A DNA stretch of 64,000 bases from Meandrina meandrites (lineage: Eukaryota; Cnidaria; Anthozoa; Scleractinia; Meandrinidae): positions 19,362,993-19,426,992 of the forward strand of contig OY855908.1 of the NCBI GenBank assembly GCA_963693305.1. Reading direction: 5' to 3'. Both the position numbers and the translations under genes were made by a program. The stretch's first letter is position 1. Each line of letters starts with the position of its first letter. Below, in pieces: positions 30,129 through 42,766 of this stretch. The notes below the pieces were generated by a model. The model did not search any database, was not told the DNA's origin, and saw only the letters and a list, made by a program, of their open reading frames with translations.

Positions 30129-30570
30129 ACATGTAATGTTTGATCATAAAATAAAGCTGTCATTCTGTTCAGTGTTGCCTTCCAAAACTTACAAGGGATC
30201 CACTTCTTTCAATACGAAATTCCAATGGCTTGCGTGACGCGAGCGTGGATACGATCTGATACGATTGATCGCCTTCGGCTTGTTTGCGATTCTTGCCAGT
30301 TCGATAAAACAGCACTTACAATACTCACCTTCTAAATTCCTCGCTGTAAATACTACGAAATCCCCAGCAAAACTGAGCAAAACGCACATTTTAATGCAAA
30401 CAAAGTAAAAAAAAAAGTAAATACTTTGACAAGTTTTCTTTGACGTGTTTCACAAGCGATCTGTTGCTGTGCTTGGTAACCGAGTTGTGCTTAGTAACCG
30501 TGTCTCATATGCAAAGTGGCAACATGTTTGATCATAAAATAAAGCTGTCATTCTGTTGCCTTCCAAAACT
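30129..30570 (+). repeat. Direct duplication of a ~50-bp segment
   Basis: TTTGATCATAAAATAAAGCTGTCATTCTGTT at about 30138 recurs at about 30529, each time followed by GTTGCCTTCCAAAACTT. Both contain AATAAA-like signals. The rest of 30123-30900 has no recognisable gene. Confidence 0.7.
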
Positions 30571-30907
30571 TCCATAAAAAAAACGTGCACGCGACTTGAA
30601 AAAAATACAAGGTGAAAGGATTGCGACATGTATGTCTTGTGTTTGCAAGTTAAATCACTCCCGCCTTGTTTTCTTTCACACATTCTTTGTTTTCTTTCAT
30701 GAAACAGCCTAATGAAGTAACACGCGCGGCACACGAATCAACAATTGTGTATTAGACAAACTCTATTCAAGTAGCTTTGTTGTATGTTATAAAATTCATG
30801 TTTTTTTTCTGCTATTATATTGAGAAGTAATTTAAAAGCAATCACACGGCTTTTGAATGAAAACAATAACTGTTTGTCTGCAATGCTAAACGTTTAGTGG
30901 GCTATCA

Positions 30908-30917
30908 CTATAAATTA
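30908..30917 (+). promoter_or_regulatory. Candidate TATA box of first BEN gene
   Basis: CTATAAATTA lies about 80 bases upstream of the ATG at 30988, leaving room for a transcription start near 30940. Sequence-only inference. Confidence 0.4.
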
Positions 30918-30987
30918 GAGCAGTAACCTGCACGTGCACAGTTAGAATACGCTTGTACTCGAAACACGAACACTCACGATCATCAGC

Positions 30988-33080
30988 ATGGGAAAAAACG
31001 ACAATATTCTAATACAGTGGGTGACGAAAGATAAGTGGAATGGAGTTAAGCAAAATGCCAAAAGAAAGGATATCAAGCCTGAAGAAGGAGCATTGCGTTC
31101 TGGTCAAGAAGTTAAGCTGAAGTGGAGCAGCCACTGGTACAATGTTATTGTTTGCGAAGATTGGAGTCCCAAGAAGAGAAAAGGTATTTTTTTTACTGAC
31201 AGTAACTTAATTTCTCTTCGTCAAGGTGAATTTCAGTTATGGCAAAATCCGTTTTTCGTTTTCGAAACCCAAATCTGAATTTCCCAACCGAAAACACCGT
31301 AAATCGATCTTGATGTTTATTCAGAAATTTGACTCACAGAAAGTTTTGTATTTGAATTTCTGTTCGATAATCAAATTTAATTGATCGATAACTGCACGTA
31401 GACTATGGTACGGTAGGATAACTAAGTAATTTATTTCTTTTTTCTCACAGCCAACTCTGATGCTTCTGTCAACAAAGAGAACGTGCCTGCGAGCGATGCG
31501 TCGAAGACTACTGCCACTGATGAAAGTGAACGGTACCAGCAGTTTCTAGAAGAGCAAAACACGCGAGTGGATGGCTGGGGAGAGGAACGGAGAAAGAGAC
31601 TTGCCACTGAAAAAACCGCTGCACCTAACGTCCGACCGCACCAAAAAGCAGTATCTTCCACTTCCCCGATTCGCAACCCTGCACCACCTGCACCAAAAGA
31701 GGTACCGATTGCAGTCGTCCCTCCATCCCCGTTGAAGCGCGAAAGAGAACTTCACAGCACACTACACGCAGCCAAAAAACTAAAAGAAGAGCTTGAGCAG
31801 GAGAGAGCCACCTTGAGAGAGGAATTTAAGCGGAAAGATGCGGAGTTACAGCGCCGAGAGGAGCAGATCCAAGCAAACATCAGCAATGATGTGCGTAAGG
31901 TAAGCGTATACAATTATTAGACACGTTTCCTCGGACAAGTTTATGTTTCTCTTTCACGTTGTGTATCGTGAAAACAAGGAGGACGAGTCAATCCTCTAAA
32001 GAAAAATATCTTTGTTCATATGTTTCGATGATAAACTTCAGTTGTGATTCCGTTTACAAGTTCGGTATGGATTTATACCAGCAATTGCGTTAAAACGTGA
32101 TACCATTTATAATTTACGTACAATTTTAAAACAAAAAGTTGATTCCTTAAGAATAAGCAGTTCTTATTAGCTTAACTGCGCTTGCAATGCTTATAGCTCT
32201 CTGTCTCTCAGAGACGAAAGGCCTCTGGCATAAATGCGAAATGATTTGAGTTACAACAAATATCGATTCTCTTCTTAGGTACTGGTTAGCATGCAGGAGA
32301 GTTTGCTGACATTGACAGCCCAAGTAAACGCGCAATTCCAGTCCCTGACATCGAGTGTCGACGAAATCCAAAAGAAATTAACTTCCATGGAGGAAAGCAT
32401 GACACTAAGTTCTATGGTAAGTAAATTTAAAAAGTTCTATTAAATTACACTGCGGGTTGTGTTGTATTGCATTACGGAGAGTAATTAAAATTCTTTTTGA
32501 ATGGATCGGTGGATAATCTTTATTTTGACACGGTTAAAACATCAGCTTTTATAAATACTATAGTTACAATAAACCTTACATAAATGTAATCGAGGTAGTT
32601 GAAGTAGGCCGAAGTAAAGAAAACATCCATACATACAGAGTTTTGGCTTATCCTGCAAGCTGAATTGTTCTGTTGTTTTGATATAGTTGACTGCTTTGTT
32701 TTATAAGTGCATTTTCTTTTTATTTTAGTTGTCTTTGACTGAAAGTGCTGAGAGTCTTCGCTCAGAGCCTCCGCCAGAACAATCTGTGTATTGTCCAACA
32801 CTGGAACGCTCGTTGCAGACTTCCACACCTCAGCCGCAGCAACGAAATGTCGAGGAAAGAACGAGCGAAGTCATTACACCGGACTTGCTGCTGAGCTACG
32901 GCGTGCCACATCACTTGATTGGCGAGACAATTGAGGCGATCCAGCAATGCGATAAACGACACCTTCTGGCGCTTAAGCTGGTGCAGCATCTGTTCTCAAA
33001 AGAAGAGCTGTCTTCGTCTAACAGTGGAGGGAACCATGGAAAGGGTCAGCTTGACGGAAGACGCTTGGATCTCATAAAGC
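30988..33080 (+). CDS. BEN-domain protein with barrel-like N-terminus (BEN gene 1)
   Basis: Exons 30988-31183, 31451-31899, 32279-32416 and 32729-33080 join in phase with GT-AG borders, giving about 378 residues. Exon 1 (ILIQWVTKDKWNGV, GQEVKLKWSSHWYNVIV) looks like a small Tudor/chromo-type beta barrel. Exon 2 is Pro/Glu-rich then strongly helical (LHAAKKLKEELEQERATLRE). Exon 3 is a coiled coil. Exon 4 ends with the first half of a BEN DNA-binding domain: LLALKLVQHLFSKEELSSSN, GKGQLDGRRLDLIK. The terminal exon with the conserved Trp/Cys half was not found before the next gene at 34058, so the model is incomplete or the domain truncated. BEN proteins act as chromatin-associated repressors or DNA binders. 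Start chosen at the only upstream ATG in frame. Confidence 0.75.
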
Positions 33081-34057
33081 GTAAGTTTCATTTTTATTAC
33101 TTTAGGTCAGGGTTAACATAGACAAAAGCAGTCCCGTTTTTTCATTGCCCGTCGAGCGTGTGTTAATCGTGAATGTACGACTTTTTCTTTCCGAGGCATT
33201 TATTTAAGAGCAGGTTTCCACAAGAATCAGACATTGAGCGGCAAACTTCAAAATTTCAAAACCGCTCAAACTTTGGCGATTTGTAGTCCCTATTAAGTTA
33301 TTTTTAGCTATATATTTAATTTGGTAAATAACCTTTTGTTTTGGCAGAAAATGGCAATAATAAATTTTTGGGCCTGACACGAGAAAATTCGGCTTGAAAA
33401 TTAGCCATTTTTAAGGAAACCGCTTGTCTTAACTATAAAGCCAAAAGACATTCACTTGTTATCAGCTTATTCTACGTCCCTTCCTGGTTTTATTTTGTAA
33501 TTTTCGTGAAATTTGAAAAAAAAAATGGCACTGGCAAAGATCTTAAAGAAGTGCCACTTTTTACCTTCAAAAATTACAAGCTAATTTGAAACAGATATTT
33601 ACCGTACTACCTTTATCACAAAAAAAGTGAAATTTAGAGAATAAAATAAGGAAGAAAAGGGGTTTTGACTCATGTAATTTTTTTTCTGGGGAAATGATAT
33701 TGTGCTTTGCGAGAAGGCACTAAAAATGGTGGAAATCGAGCAAATAAGCGATTGCGTGACAGACCGTGACACAGGTTACAATTGTTTAGGATGTTTGTTA
33801 TTCATTTTTTTTTTATTTCAGAAAATTGAAATGTTAACATTTAACAAAGCTTTTCCTCGCCTTCTCATTTATAGTACTGTACCTTCTCAAGTATCATTAA
33901 ATTTCTTTTCAATGGATAATGTGTTTTGTTTTTTAAATACTTGAAATGAACAATTTATCCGCGTTGTTATGGTCGCTAAGTAAACTTTAAACAGGTTTCG
34001 TTCCCGAGTTGTGGAATTTTCCCACGGACTGTTTTTCCGCACTGTGTAAAAACTGCA

Positions 34058-37000
34058 ATGGCATTTTCGTGTTCTTTCAAAGGTGTAACCGGAACAGACT
34101 GCTCCTACGATAGGTTAGATAAAACCAAGAGTCTTCAAATAATTTCTTTACAAAATTGTTCAAAGGATATTACGAATCATTGTTCCCACTGGTCGTTTTC
34201 TGGAATAACTACCGAAAGTGAACTCATTCTTGCTAGAGTGGGAGTTTTCGGTGAGGGGAGGACTTCAACACCGACATTGGACACAGTTTGCCCATACCAC
34301 AGGCGTGAACTTGGGCTTGGCTGGCGGCGAAACTCAACGAAGTGCTGTGTTCCGCAGATGTTATCTAGACATGGAGCAAACAGAAAAGCAGACCGGGGAG
34401 TTTCTAAAATGGTTTCCAAACAAATTTTTGAGACGACAGGAGAGATTATCCCAGTTGGATCAGGTAAGCCATGTTTCAAAATAAATGACAATTTTTATTT
34501 AAAGCGGAATTCGAACAACTTCATTCTTTATCCTTGATGTAATTCTAAAAGAGTTACTTGGCCAACTGTAAGTTTTCTTTTATCTTCATAAACACCGGTT
34601 GCTACTATCTTCGTGATTTGGTTTTTGCTTGTCACGACGATTCCTTCTTGACTTAACTGAATTCTGCCAAGCATAAAAAATCATAAACTCTCTTATTCGA
34701 ACTGTAAAACAGCCTAAACATCAAACTTTATTTCTTGTGACTTTTTTGAAACGTCTCTTGAATATTTTCACGGTTCGCTTGTGACGGTCTTGGAATTAGA
34801 AACTCTTCCTCGATGCTCAGGGTTGGTTCCTTATGGAATTAATTTGATGTTATTACTTTTATCAGGAGCCATAGTCGGTCCTGGCTCCTGGTCTTATAGG
34901 TATTTCATTGCAAGTCCCAATATATACTAGTTGTCAATGGACAACATGATCAGCAATCAACACGCGAGTTATTATCATTACATTTGCGACGGGAAATTCC
35001 TAAGTAAACCCCATTGTCTAGTTAGCTTTGTGTTTAAAAGGCACTTGAAATAAAAGCACTTTAACAAAACCATTTGTTGACTTCAGTTCTAAAGGTTTTT
35101 GAAAAAATGCCGCTTATTACAAGCCCGGGCGTTTATTTTTTTTTTATTTGAACTAAACAAAAGCAGACACTATCAAGATAGTGTTTTGTTTTGACGCGTG
35201 TTCATTCGTTCTTGACCATAAGGAATTTGCCGAGACTGCAGAAGGAGTGTTTTTGATGGTCAAGTGTCCAGTGTTGCCCACAGTGGAAGTACTGATGTGG
35301 AGGAGGAAGCAGCATGTGGCACGTCAGTACAAGATGTGGAGTCGCTCTCATGCAGCCTTAGCAATGTTACCTTGGTATGGTCAGCAATCCGCCTACTTCG
35401 TATTCGCCACTAGAGAAACGTAAAGAATTCTAGCGAGTCTCACCGTTACAGGACAACATTGCTTCTTATATTGTTTTGTGCCAGGAACACCCTAATAATT
35501 AACTAAAAAAGAGACTCATCCAAGATTTCTTCTCGTTTATATAAAGTGGCGTATAACTGCGATATTTAGTAAATTAACCTCTTCAGGCGGCTGGTATATT
35601 GGCTTTTAATGTCTCAGACCAGAATTGAAGTCCATAACTGAGAAGTCTTCATCACCGCGACAAAGATTTTGACATGTCACACAAGGTGATTTGTTGTAGC
35701 AACCTGTCACGGCGACGTGTCGTAGCGATTTGCCACATTGTGTGTCTCGGCCTTAATGAGTTCCTTCGCCTTTACTGCCCTTTGAAGCGGTGGTGATGGT
35801 GATTATTTTTGCATGTTTCTTCTATACTTCTTTTCATAGTCCGCCGTGAAAGCCATAATTTGCAACAATCTCATGCAATGACACGTGCAATGATGGCGTG
35901 CACGTCCAAGCCATCATTTCTTCGCAATAAACTACGTCATTTTCTCGCACGCAAGGTTTGTGCTAAAAATAGCCTACACGCGAAAGACATAGGATGCACC
36001 CCAATACTATGTGTAGACTTCTAATTAAGTACTTCTGCTCAGACTGAAAAATTTCCTGAAAATAAACAGTTAGCCGAAAAGCGAAGCTTCGAGGGCAACT
36101 GTGAAATTTTGAGGAAAATCTTTCAGCCAAGGGCATAAGATGCCAAAAAACCAGCAAGACAGAAAGGGATTTATTTGTTTATAACCATCCGATTAATTTC
36201 TATAATGCGACCAGTATCGCTGGTAAAAAGAAAAAAAAAAGCTACAATGATAATCACTGCGTAATTGGGAGTGCACTAAACGATCGTATTTACGTATTTT
36301 TTAATGAGTGGTGACTTTGTTCGTTTGTTTTGCATTGCTTTTTAAAATCTGGTGGCAGATATAAAATCGGATGTGGTATACTGGCCTGATTTTGTACCAC
36401 CTGACTATCTTGTCCATCGAGCGGGTTCGCCCGGTAAATTAGGCAGTGCAGTATAATTATTTATAGGTATAGTAATTTGTGTACATGGTGTATATAGTAT
36501 TTTTTTAAACTTTGTTCTTATAATGTTGTTATTGCGTTGAGATTCTTTAGATGCGTCATAAGAGCTTCACCATCATTGCTATTGTTGTTATTACTATTAT
36601 TGTTATTATACTCTCAATATGTTACCACAATCAGTAGTGCTTGTCGTCCGTCTGTACTGAGCGAGAATGTTTTTCTTTAGGTGGACCCCGATATTGAAAT
36701 GCCTTATTCAACACCTGCCCATATCTTTACACCAGGGACACCATGCAGTTCTTACCAACCACCGGAGAGCTCGAGCGATTCTGATAATGAAACCACACCT
36801 TCGAGAACCTCTAGAGACAAGCTGAATGAATTCTTAACGAGCAGAGATATCAGTCCAATCAGATCTAAGCTGAATACAGCCTGGCATTTAACTAAAGAAA
36901 GGACTAGGCGACACTACACTAGAAAAGCGCGCCAAGCTGTCCACGCAGTAATTGAAGAAATTGCCCCAGAGGATGTCAATAGCTTGTGGGAGACCTTAAT

Positions 37001-38535
37001 GTCATCACGAGGTATAGCACGTCAGCTACCGTTGGACACTAAAGATCACGCTGACACAACACTCATTGAGGCACTTACCGAGTGCTACAACAACGCTACC
37101 CACTGGAGCACACGCCGACAAATCCTTTCTATTTTGGCTGACAAAGTTAGTTTCAATATGCTGAAAGAATGGATTCCGGATCTCACGCGCTACAGATTCA
37201 ATATTGCCAGACACCACCAGCTTCTCCATGGCCGTGGAGCCGTTATGCCGACTACCCAGCACACACGGATGTACGTGGCGCCCGGACAATTAAGCCACTT
37301 TTTAAACTTCATTACAAGCGCACACATAATCCAGGACCTCCCGTTTGGCGACAAAAAGCTGAAGTTATCGACAAGTGAGGAACTGATTATACCAAATGTC
37401 ATACGAACTGTCATTCCGGCACAGATCATTTCGCAGCATGAGGAGCTTTGCACTGAAGAGGGCTTCAAACCTATGGGACGCAGTACTCTCTATAGAATTC
37501 TGAGTGTTTGCTCGGCATCTGTAAGGAAATCTCTACAGGGCTTAGACTACGTCAGCGCTCAGGGGGCCAAGGCATTCAAGGAACTGGAACAAGCCGCCGA
37601 AAAACTTGGTGATAGTTGTGGGCTGGGTCTTTCTTGGGCTAAAGAAAAAACAGAGCAGCTGAAAGCGGCTAAGCGGTATCTTAAAGGAGATTTCAAGGTA
37701 CGTTTTGTTGTAGTAATTGTAAGATACTGCATGTGTGTATGTCTGATGAACCTAGACATCAGCTGAACACAATATAATTGCCAAAGACAGCACGTAGTAA
37801 AATGATTATCAACAATACTAGGTTGGCTTGTTTTGAAGTTTTTTTGTATTTATACGTGTTGCTAAAGTAGTTAGATAAAGATTCAGTATAGCTAAATGGG
37901 ATGAAAATATGGGACAAATAATAAAACATTGCCTTGTTTTTTTTTGTTTTTTTTTTTCATTTTGTGTTCAGGTTCACGTTTCCAAGAGCTCTACTGTCCC
38001 TGATCACTGTAGAACATACGCGCTGAGTGATCCTAATGATCCGAACTACACTAGGATTTGTGACCACGCCCAGGGCGACACCTGTGACTGCTGCCTGCTT
38101 GTTTCATCTGTAATAAGAGAGATCGAGGAGGGTTTAGGAAGAGCTGAATTCTCGGACGATGACAGAGAAGAACTGATGTTCATTGTCTCGCAGGCCAAAC
38201 GAAGTATTGAAGCATGGAAAGCCCATCTTTTGCGGTCTTCAAACCAGGATGAGTGCAGACTAAACATCCTCAGTGGCCTCGGTGGGTCTTCCATACTGTT
38301 AGTGGTTGACTGGGCTATGAAATTTCTACCCCGCAAGTTCCGGGAAAGCAAGTCTGATTGGTTCGGTAAAAGGGGATTATCCTGGCATCTAGCAGTGGCG
38401 ATTAGACGAAACAGTGGTGAAATTGAGATGATGACTTTCGCCCACGTGTTTGAGAATGCTACAAATCAAGACAGCACATTAGCCAACAACGTTCTTCATG
38501 ATAAAGTCAGAAGGACGGAAACGACAAACTGGTAA
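34058..38535 (+). CDS. Uncharacterised multi-exon protein, possibly transposase-derived
   Basis: Exons 34058-34463, 35235-35374, 36681-37697 and 37972-38535 join in phase (708 codons). Exon 1 has a Cys/His module (VCPYHRRELGLGWRR, KCCVP, IIPVGS). Exon 2 is Ser/acidic-rich, and its acceptor at 35234 is non-ideal but restores PVGSDCRR. Exon 3 starts with a Ser/Pro-rich tail, then helical regions including a helix-turn-helix-like segment (SRDKLNEFLTSRDIS, MGRSTLYRILSVCS). Exon 4 has a Cys cluster (HCRTYALSDPNDPNYTRICD, CDCCLL) and VVDWAMKFLPRKFRES followed by WFGKRGLSWHLAV, reminiscent of the first acidic residue of an RNase-H-like transposase core. No later catalytic residues are seen before the stop, so the protein is probably shortened. 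The family is common but unnamed in my knowledge; function is inference. Confidence 0.65.
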
Positions 38536-38576
38536 TACATAGCTGTTTAAAAATATGTTTGACACCATAATTGCAG

Positions 38577-41440
38577 ATGAATTTGAGACTCCAACAAAGA
38601 AAAAGAAACCAGATAAAGAACAAGTTAATAGAAAATCAAGGAACATATCACCAAAGGTAGCAGATGAATTAGAGACTGCAACAAAGAAAAAAAAACAGAA
38701 TAAAAAAGAAGATGATAGAAAATCAAGATGCCTATCACCAAAGGTAATATTTACACATTATCATGTGCCCATTCCAGTGCTGGGATTTGAAATATGTTTT
38801 ACTGATTCTACATACAGAAAGCAAAGAAAAGGAGAAAGCTTGCAAAGGCACCAGCACAGAGAAAGGATGTTTCGCAGAAGAAACTTCTCTTCTCTGTTAA
38901 CTTACAACAGACACTGAAATCACTGGTAAGTATACCACAGGCATCAATGAAATCTGCAGTCACCCATTTTGATAAAATAATTTCATAGTTTAAAGCTATT
39001 GACACCTATTTTTAAAATGACCGATTTAGAAAACTTAGTATCATTTGGATCCTTTTTTTGTCAATTGTCAGCCTTCTTTTTTTGTTGGTTTATTAGCCCA
39101 TTTACACCTGATGCACCCCAAACTACCTGTCAAAAGCTTAGGCATTTGTCCCAGTTTTGATGTCATCACAAAATGTTTCAAAATATAGAATTTACCCTAT
39201 TGTAGTACATCGTCGGAATTTCCTGTCTCATTTACGCTTTCTAAGGATCTTTATAAGCTGGAAGCAGTGCAACAAAAAGCTAGGTAAAGGACTAAAAGAA
39301 GAAGCTTAAAAAATGGCAAGAAACGTAAAGCCTGAGTAAAGTGGTGGGATGATTTATCATCTCAAAATTTTGATTTGTACACATGCATGTGCCCAAACAA
39401 AAAAACCATAACTCATGATTCTAGTGAAAGCTTAGCCCACATTCTTACCTCACTAATGCTGTTTTGAGTGATTGAAATGTCAAAACGTTGCATTTTTTAT
39501 AAACTCCAGGTGTCAACAGGTTAATTTATTTTTACTTGTGATTTTATCAGACAATTTTATATTGATGAACAAATTTATAAAGATGTTTTAATCTTTCTCT
39601 TTTTTTCCATTACATGCAGGCTGGTTCCAAAAATTCATTTGAGAGTGATGAAGATGAACAAACAACAGTAAGGGAAATCAGTGTGACATTTTGTTTTTAC
39701 ATTGTATATATCTAGCATAAGACTAGAGCCAATTTTAACTGTTTTTCAAAAATAACTGTCGTATTTAACTACATCTTTGTGAGGTATGATTTACAAAGAT
39801 TTGCAAAATGAATTTGTAAAGTGTATTTATTAACATATTTCATTGTTCTTGCGGCAGTTTTCACCTGAAGAGGTGAAAAACCTGGCTGCAGACCTGTTGA
39901 AAAAATTAGGCTCAAAAGAACATGCTGTTTGGCATTCACAGTCTGTAGATGTTACAGTCAATAGAAGGTACACTAAAGGCATTGAAAGCCGCTCGGCTTC
40001 CAAGGAAAAGGAGCACAACAATACCAACCCCTGTGATATCTCTCCCACCCCTACAAAAGCTAATTATAAAGTACCTACATCTTTGTAATAGAGAAAAAGG
40101 AGTATTTATCCCTGCAAAATTGTTCAATGTTTAATCATATTTTGCTTTTATTGTAGATGTTACAGTCAATAGAAGTAACACTAAAGGTGCTGGAAGCTGC
40201 TTGGTTTCCAAGGAAAAGGAGCACAACAATACCTGCCTTGACACCTGTGATGTCTCGCTCACCCCTACAAAAGGTAATTATAATTATAAAGTATCTGCAT
40301 CTTTGTAATAGAGAAAAAGGAGTATTTATCCCTGTAAAATTGCTTCATGTTTAATAATATTTTGCTTTTATTGTAGATGTTACAGTCAACAGAAGTAACA
40401 ACAACCATTTTATTTTGCCAAATTAAATTGAGAAAAAATTACAGCAGAATATAAATTAACTAAAATAGGCAAAAAAACTACCCAGAATAGAAATAAACTA
40501 AACGAGCTGAGTAGTTACAAAAAAGGAATTTAATTGCTTGACGAGGTTGTACATAAAAGAAGACAAAAATAAACTAAGCCAAGTAATGAGTAATTAAAAA
40601 GTTGTCCAAAGTTTAATACAAGCGAAAAGGAAGTTAAAATACTAAGCCAGCTTTAAAGGTGCTGGAAGCTGCTCGGTTTCCAAGGAAAAGGAGCACAACA
40701 ATACCTACCTTGACACCTGTGCTATCTCTCCAACACCTACAAAAGGTAATTATAAAGTACCTATATCTTTGCAATAGAGAAAAAGTAATTTTTATCCCTG
40801 CAAAATTGCTTCATGTTTAATAATATTTTGCTTTTATTTTAAGTGCACACATAATAGTTTTTTGGTTTTATGGATCATGATGATGCAGGTTTGCAAGATT
40901 TGCAAAGCTAGTAATAGTAATGTTGCTTTCGATTGGCTAGAAGTGTGCCAAATTGAGCTAATCAAAATTAATTGTGATCAATTTATACTTAATTGACAAT
41001 TCATGATAAGACACATTAATTTGTAACTGAGTTACCTTAAGTAAGGTTTATCCAGAAAATAAAAGAAAATTAGTAATATTACTATAAATACTAATGATAT
41101 TTCTGTTGGTCAAAATGAATGAGAAGGTAACTTTGTCTTTTATCATTCATTGAAGAGCTGGCACAGACAGGTGGAAGTGCAGGTTTTAGTAGTTGTCACT
41201 GCAAGAAAGAGCTGCAGGTTAATACAATTTAATCGCCTTTGTTTTTTTTCTTTAATTAAGCACTTTGGCTAACTAAGCAGGCCGACGTTTATATACACAG
41301 GTTCGACTGAAAAATGAAGAGGGTAAATAAATTTCTTTTTCTTATAGATCATGACCCAAAAGATCGATAAAATGACATCATTGGTGACAATTTTAATGAA
41401 AATGCTCGGGAACAATCAAATGGTTAAGAGGCTTTACAAG
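38577..41440 (+). CDS. Lysine-rich multi-exon gene fragment with repeated exon
   Basis: Short GT-AG exons are visible at 38577-38743 (DEFETPTKKKKPDKEQ, with a 29-residue duplication), 38818-38925 (KKRRKLAKAPAQRKD), 39620-39667 (SFESDEDEQTT), 39858 onward (FSPEEVKNLAADLLKKLGSK), 40157-40273, a split copy at 40377-40744, 41156-41217 (FSSCHCKKELQ) and 41348-41440 (KIDKMTSLVTILMKML), the last with a GC donor. The product would be basic, nuclear-looking and partly coiled-coil. No start or final exon is evident and a LINE follows at 41.6 kb. The style resembles N-terminal halves of BEN proteins, but no BEN domain is present. Not all exons need belong to one transcript. Confidence 0.45.
39940..40850 (+). 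repeat. Exon-intron unit triplicated in tandem
   Basis: A unit of about 215 bp beginning GTAGATGTTACAGTCAA and containing GGAAAAGGAGCACAACAATACC and CACCTACAAAAG occurs from about 39945, 40153 and 40373. Each carries a putative 39-codon exon plus downstream intron. Copy 1 has lost the GT donor (CTAATT), and copy 3 is split by a 253-bp insert. Confidence 0.8.
40401..40653. mobile_element. 253-bp insertion in third exon copy
   Basis: Relative to copies 1 and 2, sequence between AGAAGTAACA and TAAAGGTGCTGG is interrupted by an AT-rich segment with no ORF. No terminal inverted repeats or clear duplication were identified; it could be a short interspersed element remnant. Confidence 0.5.
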
Positions 41441-41635
41441 GCAAGTTAGGCACCTGTTCTTGTATTGAAATACTGTATTGATATAGTCTGCTTTAAAACT
41501 ATAGTTTACAAATAAAAGATAATGTTAATATACTGCATAAAATAGTTGTATGTACATGCATATATACACCCATGTAATTACATGTAAACCCAAATAGCCA
41601 TCCAAAAAGGGTAAAACTTTACTATTGAGTAACCT

Positions 41636-42560
41636 GGTATGAAAAAGGTGAAAAAAATAACAAATATTTTTTGAATTTGGAAAAATCAAATAAGGAAAAA
41701 AGTTGTTTACGTAAGGTTTTAAAAAGCGATGGAACAATAGCCGTTAACCCCAAATCAATTGTGAGTGAATTAGACTTGTTTTGATCCAATCTTTACAAAG
41801 AGAGCAATCGTCTATCATCATCTTTTCTAGATGACTTGAAGGAATTTCCAACCTTGAATTAAGATTTGTGGAACATATGTGAAGTATAATGTTTACAAAT
41901 GAGAAACTAAATTTAATTGGTGTAGTTGATTCACCAAATTGCACTTTGTGTCAAGAGGCAATGGAATCCGTCGAGCATTTATTTTTCTCCTGTAGGATAA
42001 TGTCTAATTTTTGGAAGCACGTCTTGTCCTGGCTAAGAGATAATGATGTTCATGTTGGGATTGTTAACGAGCTGGATATCATCTTTGGAAAATTTGATGT
42101 TGCAGAAGATTATATTTTAATTAATCATATTTTGTTATTAGGTAAATATTATCTCTATTGTAGGAAATGTCAAAACAGCTTACCTACATTTGGAGGCTTT
42201 ATTGCTACGACAAAACGTGTCTCCAATATCAAGCTCCATATTGCCAGGGAAAAAAATAAATTACTTTTTCACTTTCAAAAGTGGGAGAAGCTGATAAATG
42301 TTCTCAATAATTGGTAATGTAACATCTGTTTGTGGAAATTCCGTCCTTGTACTTAGCTGTCTTTGTTCTGTTGTTATTGTTATTATTTTCCTTTGATTTT
42401 TCTTTTGTAAACTCAAATTTCATTTAGTTAAATTGTTAAATATTTAAATTGTGAATTAAATTAACTGTTAGTTATTATTTGTAATTATCATTAATATTAA
42501 TATTAATAACATTTGTAATACATGTTTGCAAATCAATAAAAACTATTTAAAAAAAAACCT
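41636..42560 (+). pseudogene. Internally deleted LINE with poly-A end
   Basis: Coding resumes at about 41636 with GEKNNKYFLNLEKSNKEKSC (endonuclease-RT linker), breaks near 41870, then jumps to the C-terminal tail (CTLCQEAMESVEHLFFSC, KNKLLFHFQKWEKL) ending at 42317. A 3' UTR with AATAAA-type signal and A-rich end reaches about 42560. The whole reverse transcriptase has been deleted. Confidence 0.75.
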
Positions 42561-42766
42561 ACTTGTCTTGACGCCGACAAAAACTTGTCCACAGAGACAA
42601 ATCTTCAAAGGTGCCACTGTCCTGCCTCAGAGCACGACTTTTTGCAAACAAAAAATAAAAAATTGTTTTTCTTGTGATAAACCTGTCAGTCAATTCAGTG
42701 AACCCTATTTTTTGCCGCTTCACATTTCACTTTTCGTTGCGACCTTCGTATCGTTCATGGCAAATC

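Noticed and set aside
38532..38576. 45-base intron joining the 34-kb gene to the lysine-rich exons
   Set aside because: Too short for a typical intron, and the join would create an immediate stop codon.
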